Of a DNA stretch of 64,000 nt, positions 56,285 through 63,922 are shown piece after piece. The stretch's first letter is position 1. Each line of letters begins with the position of its first letter. Source of the stretch: Acidimicrobiaceae bacterium (GTDB taxonomy: Bacteria; Actinomycetota; Acidimicrobiia; Acidimicrobiales; RAAP-2); assembly GCA_003133325.1 (NCBI GenBank), contig PKXA01000133.1:93584-157583 (forward strand), written 5' to 3'. The position numbers and the translations under genes were made by a program. Below the pieces are notes generated by a model. The model was not told the origin of the DNA and did not search any database. It saw only the letters and a program-made list of their open reading frames with translations.

Positions 56285-57337
56285 CTAGTCGGCCAGCGAT
56301 TGCACCAGTGATTCGGCCAGTGACTCGGCCAGTGACTCGGCCAGTGATTCGGCCAACTCGTGGTCGGTACCGAACTGGGTGGCCAGTACCCGCGCCCGCT
56401 TGTAGGCCAGATGAGCGGGCACCTCCCAGGTGAACCCCATGCCGCCATGAACCTGAATGCACGATCTTCCATTGGCCAGTGCGGCTTCGTCGGCCAACAA
56501 CTTGGCTCCGGCCGCGGCCACCAGGGCATCGCCGACATCGGGTTGATCGACTGTCACCGCGGCGGCATGGACGGCAGCCCGGGCCACCTCGGTCCGCACC
56601 ACCATGTCGGCACAGAGATGTTTGATGGCCTGGAACCCCCCGATCGGCCGCCCGAATTGCTTTCGTTGCTTGGCGTACTCGACGGCCAGCTCGGTGGTCC
56701 ATGCCGCCGCGCCGATCTGCAACGCGGCGGTGAGCACCGCGCCGTCGCGTCGCCACCGGCTGGAGACGTCAGTGCCGGCCACCGGGGTCCCGGCGGGCAG
56801 CGAGCTGACCGACCACAACGGGGTGAGCGGGTCCATCGGTCGAGCCATGCGGGTGGCATCGAGGGTGGACGGCTCGATCGAGGTCACCCCCTCGTCAGAC
56901 ACCGCCAGCAACACGTCGAGATCGGCGAGGTGCTCGATGACGACCGGGGCGACCGGGATGGCCAAGCCCCTTGGGGCCGTCGCCCCGGATCCGTGGTTCG
57001 GACGTTCCACCAGGCCTACCACCACCGACCCGTCGTCGGCTCCTTCGATCAATCCGGCGGCCAGATGGGACGCGACAAGAGGTCCCGGCACCAGGGCGCG
57101 ACCCAACTCCTCGAACACCAGGGCGGCGTCGGCCAGCCCCAGCCCCAGCCCGCCGGTATCTTCGCCCAGGCACAGATTGAACACCCCGGCGCCACCCAAC
57201 TGTCGCCAACCGTCCCGTTCAACCACCCGGTCGGATCCTTCGGCTCGGCGCAGGGTGTCGAGGGCGAAACGCCCCTCACAGAGGCCACGGACCCCGGCGG
57301 CCAGATCGGATTGGAACTCGGTGAGCTCAAAGTCCAC
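56285..57337 (-). CDS. Acyl-CoA dehydrogenase, probable beta-type partner, with repeat tail
   Basis: The protein has 350 residues from GTG 57337. Dehydrogenase features include VQVHGGMGFTWEVPAHLAY-type HGGMGFTWE near residue 310 and QFGRPIGGFQAIKHLCADM. The FAD-binding TEP motif seen in full-length partners is not evident. Short, partner-type enzymes like this pair with longer ones in mycobacterial steroid degradation. GTG 57337 has AAGGAG seven bases upstream and overlaps the preceding gene by 11 bases. The C-terminus AESLAESLAESLAESL comes from a 12-base repeat. Confidence 0.8.
   Translation of the reverse strand: MDFELTEFQSDLAAGVRGLCEGRFALDTLRRAEGSDRVVERDGWRQLGGAGVFNLCLGEDTGGLGLGLADAALVFEELGRALVPGPLVASHLAAGLIEGADDGSVVVGLVERPNHGSGATAPRGLAIPVAPVVIEHLADLDVLLAVSDEGVTSIEPSTLDATRMARPMDPLTPLWSVSSLPAGTPVAGTDVSSRWRRDGAVLTAALQIGAAAWTTELAVEYAKQRKQFGRPIGGFQAIKHLCADMVVRTEVARAAVHAAAVTVDQPDVGDALVAAAGAKLLADEAALANGRSCIQVHGGMGFTWEVPAHLAYKRARVLATQFGTDHELAESLAESLAESLAESLVQSLAD
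56305..56352. repeat. 12-base tandem repeat, four copies
   Basis: CCAGTGAYTCGG four times (Y is T, C, C, T). On the coding strand it gives AESL repeats at the C-terminus of the acyl-CoA dehydrogenase. Confidence 0.94.
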
Positions 57338-58529
57338 GGGTGGGCTCCTTGGGGAGTCCGAGGATCCGTTCACCCACGATGTTCCGCTGTATCTGTGACG
57401 TACCCGCGGCAATGGTCAGTGATATGCCGCGCAACCAGTCCTCCACCATGGCCTCGGCTGGCAACGATCCCAGGCCGTCGAGACCCTCGGAGTCATGGGC
57501 GGCCAATCCGGCCCGTCCCAACAGGGACAACGAGAACTCTCCCAACTTCTGACGGGTCTCGGTGTAGGCCAGTTTGAACACGGTCCCGCCGATACCCGGC
57601 ACTCCGGTCCGGGCCGCCTGGGACACGTTGCGCTTGGTCAGGGCCCACAGTGCGTCGAGCTCGGCCTTGAGGTGGCCGGCCTGGCGCCGGACTCCTGGAT
57701 CCGACCACGCCCCGGTGCGGTGAGCCAGCGCCACCGACTCCGACAACAGTTCGATGGCTTCGAGCAGGTCGCCCACAAAGGCGGTCCCACGTTCGAAGCT
57801 GAGGGTCACCATGGTCACCCTCCAGCCGTCATTCTCGTCGCCCACCCGGTTGGAGACGGGGATGCGCACTCCATCCAGAAACAGTTCGGCGAACTCGGCG
57901 GAACCGGCGATGGTGGTGAGTGGTCGGACCTCCACTCCGACCGAGTCCATGGGCATAATCAGCCAGGTGATGCCCCGGTGACGGCTGTCCTCGGTACCGG
58001 TGCGGACCAACAGTTCGCAGTAGTCGGCGACTTCGGCGTGTGACGTCCAGATCTTCGAGCCGGTGACCACGTACTCGTCGCCGTCGCGGACGGCGCGGGT
58101 GCGGAGGGAGGCGAGGTCGCTGCCGGCATCGGGCTCGGAGAAGCCCTGGCACCACACTTCGTCCCCCTTGAGGATGGGGGGGAGGTATCGCCGGCGTTGC
58201 TCGGGGGTACCCTCGGCGATGACGGTGGGCCCGGCGTGGAGCAGTCCGACGAAGTTCACCCCGACGTAGGGGGCGTGCGCTCGTTCGAGCTCCTCTTTGA
58301 AGATCAGCTGTTCGACCGGGGACGACCCGCGGCCTCCGCCTTCGACCGGCCAGTCCACCCCGGCGTACCCGGCATCGAAGAGCAGGCGTTGCCAGTGGGT
58401 GTCATAGGTCCGCCGGCCTGGCCAGTCATTGGGGGCCGGCTTGGATGGCAGGGAGGGCAGGATGTCGGCGAGCCAGGTTCGCAGGCCGGTCCGAAATGAC
58501 TGCTCGGCTTGGGTGTAGCGAAGGTCCAC
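57327..58529 (-). CDS. Acyl-CoA dehydrogenase, probable catalytic partner
   Basis: The protein has 400 residues. FAD/substrate motifs CQGFSEPDAGSDLASLRTRA, VVTGSKIWTSHA and the C-terminal ISLTIAAGTSQIQRNIVGER are complete. With the next gene it forms an overlapping pair as in the heteromeric FadE pairs that oxidise steroid side chains in mycobacteria. A similar complex here is an inference. The start lies seven bases after the amidohydrolase stop, so all three are one operon. Confidence 0.88.
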   Translation of the reverse strand: MDLRYTQAEQSFRTGLRTWLADILPSLPSKPAPNDWPGRRTYDTHWQRLLFDAGYAGVDWPVEGGGRGSSPVEQLIFKEELERAHAPYVGVNFVGLLHAGPTVIAEGTPEQRRRYLPPILKGDEVWCQGFSEPDAGSDLASLRTRAVRDGDEYVVTGSKIWTSHAEVADYCELLVRTGTEDSRHRGITWLIMPMDSVGVEVRPLTTIAGSAEFAELFLDGVRIPVSNRVGDENDGWRVTMVTLSFERGTAFVGDLLEAIELLSESVALAHRTGAWSDPGVRRQAGHLKAELDALWALTKRNVSQAARTGVPGIGGTVFKLAYTETRQKLGEFSLSLLGRAGLAAHDSEGLDGLGSLPAEAMVEDWLRGISLTIAAGTSQIQRNIVGERILGLPKEPTRGL

Positions 58530-58535
58530 CGGCGC

Positions 58536-59735
58536 CTAGTCGAAGTCGAGGTCGTACAGCTTGATGGCGTTGCCCCGGACAATCTTGTAACGCTGTTCGT
58601 CGGTGAGATCCTTCATCTGCTTCTCGGCGATCTGGCGGGTGTGGGGCCAGGTCGAGTCGGAGTGCGGGTAGTCCGACTCGTAGGTGATGTTGTCCACGCC
58701 GATCGAATCCACATTCTTCAGACCGAAGGCATCGTCGAAGAAACAGCCGAAGATCTGTCGGTGGAAGTAGGTCGACGGCGGTTCCGGAACGATGTCGGCC
58801 ACGCCGCCCCAGCCCCGGTTCTCCTCCCATACTTTGTCGGCCCGCTCGAGAATGTAGGGGATCCAGCCGATCTGGCCCTCGGCATAGGCCAACTTCAGGT
58901 CGGGGAAGCGCACCAGCACTCCCGAGAACATGAAGTCGACCATCGAGTAGGTGGCGTTGGAGTGGGTGAGGGTGGAGCCCACCGCCGGCGGGGCGTCAGC
59001 CGACGTCGACGGCATCTTCGACGACGATCCGATGTGCATGTTGATCACGGTGCCAGTCTCCGAGCAGGCCCGGAAGAACGGGTCCCAGTAGTGATCAGGG
59101 TCGTGTACCGACGGCAGTCCGAGGAACGGCGGGATCTCACTGAAGCAGACGGCCCGCACGCCTCGGGCGGCATTGCGACGCACCTCGTCGGCGGCCAATT
59201 CGGCGTCCCACAGCGGAATCAGGGTGAGGGGGATGAGGCGGCCTTTGGCCTCGGGCCCGCACCACTCTTCGACCATCCAATCGTTGTACGCCTTCACACA
59301 GAGCAGAGCCAGTTCCTTGTCCTTCGCCTCGGTGAAGGTCTGGCCGCAGAACCGGGGGAAGGTGGGGAAGCAGATGGAGGCTTCGAGATGGTTGACATCC
59401 ATGTCCTCCAGGCGGGGCGGCACCAGGTAGGAGCCGGGCCGCATGTCCTCGTAGGTGATGCCGCGCATCGTGACCTCTTCGCGGGGGACGCCGACGGCGG
59501 AATCGACCCGCAGCAGCGGGCGTTTCAGATCCTCGTAGTACCACCAGTCGGTGGGAAGGCCTTTGGAACCTGGCTTCACCGTGAGTTTTCCGCCGATGAA
59601 GGTGATCTCCCCCATCGGGGCACGGACGATGCGCGGGCCGACCTCGTGGTACTTGGTGGGGAGACGATCGATCCAGAGGGTGGCGGGTTCGACGACGTGG
59701 TCGTCAACGGAAATAATCATCGGAAGGTCGACCAT
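58536..59735 (-). CDS. Amidohydrolase family (PF04909-type) protein
   Basis: The protein has 399 residues from ATG 59735. Metal and active-site segments are ISVDDHVVEP (N-terminal, with D-D-H in place of the usual HxH), NMHIGSSS, and TYESDYPHSDSTWP. The family includes decarboxylases of aromatic acids and hydrolases; the altered first metal motif is normal in this subgroup. It heads the operon with the two acyl-CoA dehydrogenases. A perfect CTGAC-N5-GTCAG repeat lies 22-36 bases upstream. Confidence 0.83.
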   Translation of the reverse strand: MVDLPMIISVDDHVVEPATLWIDRLPTKYHEVGPRIVRAPMGEITFIGGKLTVKPGSKGLPTDWWYYEDLKRPLLRVDSAVGVPREEVTMRGITYEDMRPGSYLVPPRLEDMDVNHLEASICFPTFPRFCGQTFTEAKDKELALLCVKAYNDWMVEEWCGPEAKGRLIPLTLIPLWDAELAADEVRRNAARGVRAVCFSEIPPFLGLPSVHDPDHYWDPFFRACSETGTVINMHIGSSSKMPSTSADAPPAVGSTLTHSNATYSMVDFMFSGVLVRFPDLKLAYAEGQIGWIPYILERADKVWEENRGWGGVADIVPEPPSTYFHRQIFGCFFDDAFGLKNVDSIGVDNITYESDYPHSDSTWPHTRQIAEKQMKDLTDEQRYKIVRGNAIKLYDLDFD

Positions 59736-59756
59736 GGGCCGAGTGTAACCGGTGTT

Positions 59757-59771
59757 CTGACGGTGCGTCAG
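59757..59771. promoter_or_regulatory. Operator-like inverted repeat before the amidohydrolase operon
   Basis: CTGAC-GGTGC-GTCAG, perfect arms, 21 bases from the start codon at 59735, where it would block the promoter. Confidence 0.6.
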
Positions 59772-59834
59772 TTTGTGAGTTGATTCCCTGGCCGGGTTGC
59801 TGAGGCTTGGACCCGGGGCTGATGTTTGCCGCAT

Positions 59835-60276
59835 CCATGAGTCGGCGTGCCTCGGGGCCACCACGTGGATCCCGGTGCCGTGAGAGTCCTTGACGTTGCG
59901 CGTCGCCAGGGCCGCTTCGTGCATCCGGCATCCGGAATCCGGCGGCAATCTGTGCATCGAAGCCATCGATCGGCAACCCCTCATGCTCCCGGTGGGTGAC
60001 GATCCCGGCGCACTCTGCAGCTGCTGGCATATCGAAGGCCAAGACGTGTTCCGGGAACGCCGAGAACACGTCGTTTGCAGCGGTCCTCAGCAGATCCGTG
60101 CGACGGCCATCACGTAGGCGCTCGATGCCACAAGGGATGTCCGCGAGAGTGATCGACATTGCGTACAACTCGGTTGCACCGTGACTTCGCGCCCACATAG
60201 CAACCGCCAACGATGGCACAAGCCACATCAATTCCGACACGGCGTCGGCGTCGGCGTCGGCGCCCACGATGATCAC
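59835..60276 (-). pseudogene. Broken PIN-domain toxin (FitB/VapC type)
   Basis: GTG 60276 opens a frame with SELMWLVPSLAVAMWARSHG, AFPEHVLAFDMPAAAE and LPIDGFDAQIAA, typical of FitB-like toxins. A small insertion near 59925-59935 shifts the frame. The C-terminus then continues in another frame as CRMHEAALATRNVKDSHGTG and IHVVAPRHADSW. The first catalytic aspartate (expected as VDTNV after the start) is replaced by GADADADAV, encoded by a 6-base repeat at 60244-60261. The toxin is therefore doubly disabled. Confidence 0.72.
60244..60261. repeat. 6-base tandem repeat, three copies, in the toxin remnant
   Basis: GTCGGC three times. It replaces the codons for the first catalytic aspartate region of the PIN domain. 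Confidence 0.92.
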
Positions 60277-60396
60277 ACAGAAGGGTCAGCCGCTCGAATC
60301 GGGATCGCCCGCGGCGGCAACTCAAGCTCTACACCACCGATGTCGCCGAAGCGGTCCAACAGCTCCGTGAACAGCCCTCCGATGGGTTCGGTCGGG
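60273..60396 (-). pseudogene. Remnant of the matching antitoxin gene
   Basis: The frame upstream of the toxin reads LFTELLDRFGDIGGVELELP and PRAIPIRAADPSV, ending in a stop that overlaps the toxin GTG (GTGA), as in intact toxin-antitoxin pairs. The acidic GVELELPPR tail is typical of FitA/VapB-type antitoxins. The N-terminal part is not recognisable in the same frame. Confidence 0.5.
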
Positions 60397-60759
60397 TTAG
60401 AGCCGCTTCGACCTGATCTCGAGGCGTCCCGGCGACGTCATCAGGTTGGCAGCCCGATAGGCGAGGGCCACCGCAGTGCCTTCTTGAACCTGCACGTCTA
60501 CCGATGCTTCGCCGCATCGGGGTTGGCCGATGTAGTTGAAGAACACATCGATGTGGTGGTCGCCGGGATCGGTGGGGATGAAATGCTTCCGCCACGATCC
60601 GACCACCGGCCGGCCGTCGATTTCGACGGTGAGTTTGGTGAAGACGAGGATCCAGGCCATGGGCGAGTGGTGTCCCGAGATGGTGATCCCGGTGCGGGGC
60701 CTAGCGGCTGGGTCTGCGGAAAGGTCTGCGGGAGGGTCGGTCAGATCATCGTCGCCCAT
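60397..60759 (-). CDS. Small conserved-looking protein of unknown function
   Basis: The protein has 120 residues. After a hydrophilic N-terminus it has the core MAWILVFTKLTVEIDGRPVV, HFIPTDPGDHHIDVFFNYI and a strand-rich end. It looks like a small beta-sandwich. The ATG shares one base with the SDR stop (TGATG), so it is translated by coupling. I do not recognise the family. Confidence 0.6.
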   Translation of the reverse strand: MGDDDLTDPPADLSADPAARPRTGITISGHHSPMAWILVFTKLTVEIDGRPVVGSWRKHFIPTDPGDHHIDVFFNYIGQPRCGEASVDVQVQEGTAVALAYRAANLMTSPGRLEIRSKRL

Positions 60760-61568
60760 CAGACCATTGCCACCCCTCCATTGGGCCGCACCACCTGACC
60801 GGTCATGAACCGAGCGGCGTCGGAGGCGAGGTAGAGCACCGCGGCGGCGATGTCCTCGGGCTCGCCGATCGAACGCAGCGGCGTGTGCTTGCGCATGGGA
60901 CCAATCACCGCCTCTTGCATCTCCTCGTCAACCGTGCCATCGGGTCGGACGAAATAGCGACCCGTCATTCCGGTGAGTATGAACCCGGGAGCCACCGCAT
61001 TGACCCGGACCCCCTTCTTCCCGACCTCGATGGCCAGTGACTTGGTCATCTGCACCACACCTGCCTTGCAGATGGCATAGCTGACGATGTTGGGGCTCGG
61101 GGCATCGGCCGCCGCCGATGAGGCGTTGATGATGCTGCCGCCTTCGGGCTGGGTGACCATGATCCGGCCGGCCGCCTGACACCCGAAGAACACGCCTTTC
61201 AGGTTGACGGCCAGAATGCGGTCGAGATCAGCTTCGGGAGCATCGAGGAACGGGCCCTCCACCATGATGCCGGCGATGTTGGCCCAGATGTGGATGCCTC
61301 CACGCTCGGCCGCGACGCGGGCGGCCAGTGCATCGACGTCGCCTCGGTTCGACACGTCGAGCCTGGCCCCTTCGGCGGTGCCGCCGGCGGCGACGATCTC
61401 TTCGGCCGTCTCGGTGGCGGTGTCGTGGTGAATGTCGGCACACACCACCGTGGCACCCGCACCGGCCAACGCCAAGGCACTGGCCCGACCGATGCCGCTA
61501 CCGGCTCCCGTGATGACGGCGACTTTGCCGTCGACGCGAAAGGAGTTGATGACCGTGGTTGCGTCCAT
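60759..61568 (-). CDS. Short-chain dehydrogenase/reductase (SDR)
   Basis: The protein has 269 residues. Cofactor motif TGAGSGIG (residues 20-27), an ANIAG variant of the NNAG motif (96-100), active-site Ser150, and YxxxK at Tyr164/Lys168. It resembles FabG-like oxidoreductases and probably acts on a hydroxy- or ketoacyl substrate. An in-frame repeat is absent. It lies upstream of the small coupled protein. Confidence 0.9.
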   Translation of the reverse strand: MDATTVINSFRVDGKVAVITGAGSGIGRASALALAGAGATVVCADIHHDTATETAEEIVAAGGTAEGARLDVSNRGDVDALAARVAAERGGIHIWANIAGIMVEGPFLDAPEADLDRILAVNLKGVFFGCQAAGRIMVTQPEGGSIINASSAAADAPSPNIVSYAICKAGVVQMTKSLAIEVGKKGVRVNAVAPGFILTGMTGRYFVRPDGTVDEEMQEAVIGPMRKHTPLRSIGEPEDIAAAVLYLASDAARFMTGQVVRPNGGVAMV

Positions 61569-61687
61569 GGAACGTGAGTGCCTCTCGGATGACAGATGGG
61601 TGATGGTTGATGGGATTGTGGCTCCGAACGTAATGCTGTCGTAGCCGGTGCGACAATAGGGACACTACGGACAGGAGGTCGGTCACG

Positions 61688-63130
61688 CTGATCACATTCC
61701 GGCGTTCCGGCAAGAGGCACCATTTCACTGGCACGGCGGTGGTGTTGGCACTGACCGCCTTGGTGGCAGCCGGTTGTTCAGCCGGGTCACCGCAAGCTGT
61801 TCGTCCGACCAGCCCCCCTTCGTCGACGCAGTCGCGGGTCCCGCTTGACAATCTGCTCGATAGCAGCGGTTTCTGGAAGGGCGGAGTCACCCGCAATGCT
61901 TGGACCACCGGCGTCGAAATCGACGACGGTGGACTGGTGGTTGCCCCGGCTCCGGCCAATGACACGCCGAAGCTCCCCTACGCCGCCGCCCTCGCCCGCT
62001 TTCGGTCGTCCACCACCTTGATCGGTGCCGGGCAGAGAGTGAACTATTCGGCCGCGTTCGGGTACGGGTTGGTGACCATCGGCTCCGGCGTGAGCGGAGC
62101 GGTCGGCGCCCCCAGCTACCAGAGTCGGCTGGCGTGGATCGGATTTGTCGGCGGTGCCATCTGCCCGGGCGGTGGGGCTCCGGGGCCAACCGGGGTCTCG
62201 GGGGCAACCGGGGCACAGGGCTCGGATGGAGGTAGAACCCCTGGTTGGCAGGCACTGGTGATGGACGCTGCCACCGGCAACGACGTGGTGTCCTATAACC
62301 CGGATAGCTATGAGGAGCCGTCATGTCGAGGCGGGGCGGCCACCGTGACGAGCAACCCTCTACAAGAAGTGTCGATTCCGTGGACGCCCGCTGACGCGGT
62401 GGAGTTGCTGGTGCGATACGACATCGCCTGCGGGAGCACATTCGACGAAGTGGTGTGGTCGGCTCCCTCCAACGGCTCTTCGGCTCCTTTGCAGGTGCTG
62501 GTGACGGAGCCGTTCACCCTCGGGGTGCAGTGTCAGGTGATCCGGCCAGGTTCGCAACCGTTGCTGCTGCCCGATGGGTTGAGAGCCACCCACGGTTTGA
62601 TCGGTCCGTTTGCCGTCTATACCGGGGCGATCAACGCGGTGTCGGTATCCCAGGTTCCGGCGCAGCCGTTCACCATCGCCTCCGCATTTGGGGTGAGTAA
62701 CGACCGGTGGGTGGTTCCTGTCGAACTGGACGGTGGGGAATTGGCGGTGACGCCTGCTCCGCCCGGGCGGTCCCCCACAATTTCTTACGCGGTGGCAATG
62801 GCGAAGGTGAAGGCCAAGGTCGCCTCGGGCGAACAGTTGGCCGGCTTCGCGTATGGGCTGGTGTCCATCGCCGCGAGTCTGACCGGAAACGGTCTGCCCA
62901 GCTACCAGCGACGTCTGGCGTGGACCGGGTTCATCCAGGGTCCGGTGTACCACTGCCCTGCCGAGACGCCTTCCAATATGCACCCGCCCCCGATCGCCAG
63001 GCCCGGCTCGACTCCAGGTTGGGTGGCCGTTGTGATCGATGGCACCACCGGAGGCGACACTGTGATTTATGCCTCACGGGGTAGTCCGTGCAACTCCCAA
63101 CCCACCGGGCCCACGGTGACGGCCGGCTGA
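61688..63130 (+). CDS. Secreted repeat lipoprotein with a collagen-like insert
   Basis: The protein has about 480 residues if it starts at CTG 61688, or 463 from GTG 61739. The CTG choice gives a complete lipoprotein signal: basic n-region (FRRSGKRHH), hydrophobic core, and lipobox LVAAGC with Cys30. AGGAGG lies nine bases before it. Two related halves follow, each with a FAYGLVSIA/FGYGLVTIG segment, a SYQxRLAWxGF segment and a PGW segment. Between them is a seven-triplet Gly-X-Y run (GAPGPTGVSGATGAQ and onward). Function unknown. Confidence 0.65.
   Translation: MITFRRSGKRHHFTGTAVVLALTALVAAGCSAGSPQAVRPTSPPSSTQSRVPLDNLLDSSGFWKGGVTRNAWTTGVEIDDGGLVVAPAPANDTPKLPYAAALARFRSSTTLIGAGQRVNYSAAFGYGLVTIGSGVSGAVGAPSYQSRLAWIGFVGGAICPGGGAPGPTGVSGATGAQGSDGGRTPGWQALVMDAATGNDVVSYNPDSYEEPSCRGGAATVTSNPLQEVSIPWTPADAVELLVRYDIACGSTFDEVVWSAPSNGSSAPLQVLVTEPFTLGVQCQVIRPGSQPLLLPDGLRATHGLIGPFAVYTGAINAVSVSQVPAQPFTIASAFGVSNDRWVVPVELDGGELAVTPAPPGRSPTISYAVAMAKVKAKVASGEQLAGFAYGLVSIAASLTGNGLPSYQRRLAWTGFIQGPVYHCPAETPSNMHPPPIARPGSTPGWVAVVIDGTTGGDTVIYASRGSPCNSQPTGPTVTAG
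62173..62235 (+). other. Collagen-like Gly-X-Y segment
   Basis: Seven consecutive Gly-X-Y triplets (GAP GPT GVS GAT GAQ GSD GGR) in the loop of the first repeat of the lipoprotein. Length is far below that of a stable collagen helix, so it may be an exposed flexible tie. Position is approximate to a few bases. Confidence 0.6.
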
Positions 63131-63155
63131 AGCTTCGATCGTTTTTGAAGTTCAG
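63127..63155. terminator. Hairpin between the lipoprotein and vapC genes
   Basis: CTGAA then CTTC pairs with GAAG then TTCAG around the loop GATCGTTTTT, with a single bulged G. It begins at the lipoprotein stop and lies between convergent genes. Confidence 0.45.
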
Positions 63156-63158
63156 CCT

Positions 63159-63602
63159 TTACCCGCTCGATGGGAAGAGAGCGAAACCCTCTGCGGCTGC
63201 GGCAGTGCGCAGCGTTCCGTCGAAGGCGGCGAACGTTGTGCAACTCGGGTCGGTGGCTCGGGTGATTGTTGCCGCGGACAGTTGCACCCCGTCGTAGGCC
63301 CGTAGGCCATGGGCGGCGCACATGCGGGCGGCGCTATCGAGGAGGCCGCCAGTCAATGCCACCGCCGCGAACCGGGGTGGGTCCCCTTGGGACCCGAAAT
63401 AGTCGGCTTCAAACTCTTCGACAAGTGTCTGCGCATCTCCCGCGCCGAGCTCGCCCAGGCGTTGCTTCCGCCAGAGGGCGGCAGGTACTTCGACCCGTGC
63501 GATCTGAGAGATGGCAAGGGCTCCCAGATCGCGGATCAGTTCGTGGTCCGCCTCATCGGCATACAATTTTACGAGGGCCGACGAGTCGGCGAAAACGCTC
63601 AA
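63159..63602 (-). CDS. vapC: PIN-domain toxin, VapC-like ribonuclease
   Basis: The protein has 147 residues. All acidic active-site positions are present: FADSSALVKLY (Asp5), RVEVPAALWR, RAYDGVQLSA and FAAFDGTL. It likely cleaves RNA when free. The ATG start overlaps the antitoxin stop by four bases. Confidence 0.87.
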   Translation of the reverse strand: MSVFADSSALVKLYADEADHELIRDLGALAISQIARVEVPAALWRKQRLGELGAGDAQTLVEEFEADYFGSQGDPPRFAAVALTGGLLDSAARMCAAHGLRAYDGVQLSAATITRATDPSCTTFAAFDGTLRTAAAAEGFALFPSSG

Positions 63603-63892
63603 CGCCCTTCGTCAACCAGACGAGACAACGGCGTACCCGTGCCCGCTTTCGTCCGAGCGGCCTCGACCCGATCACTATCCGGGTGCCGCCGTGATGGACC
63701 CGCAGGGACGAGAAGCCCGGCCCGGTCCAGTCGTTCTCGGAGGCGCTCAGCGTCACTGCCGGCCAGCTCGGGGTCGGTGGCGGCGTCGAGAACCGCGGTG
63801 ACGAACTCGTTCATGCTGCGACCTTGCTGAGCGGCGGCGCGCCGAACCCGCTCGAGCAGTTCGTCGGGGGACCGCCAGGTCATCTGCGTCAT
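63599..63892 (-). CDS. vapB: VapB-like antitoxin
   Basis: The protein has 97 residues. The N-terminal MTQMTWRSPDELLERVRRAA followed by QQGRSMNEFVTAVLDAATD fits a ribbon-helix-helix DNA-binding domain. The C-terminal half should cover the toxin. It is the first gene of the pair and is probably autoregulated through the repeat just upstream. Confidence 0.83.
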   Translation of the reverse strand: MTQMTWRSPDELLERVRRAAAQQGRSMNEFVTAVLDAATDPELAGSDAERLRERLDRAGLLVPAGPSRRHPDSDRVEAARTKAGTGTPLSRLVDEGR

Positions 63893-63908
63893 GCCTTCAT
63901 GCTAGCAG

Positions 63909-63922
63909 GTATACATGCATAT
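63909..63922. promoter_or_regulatory. AT-rich imperfect palindrome upstream of vapBC
   Basis: GTATACATGCATAT is symmetric at 10 of 14 positions and is the only AT-rich patch upstream of the antitoxin start (63892). It could be both a -10 region and the autoregulatory operator. Confidence 0.35.
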
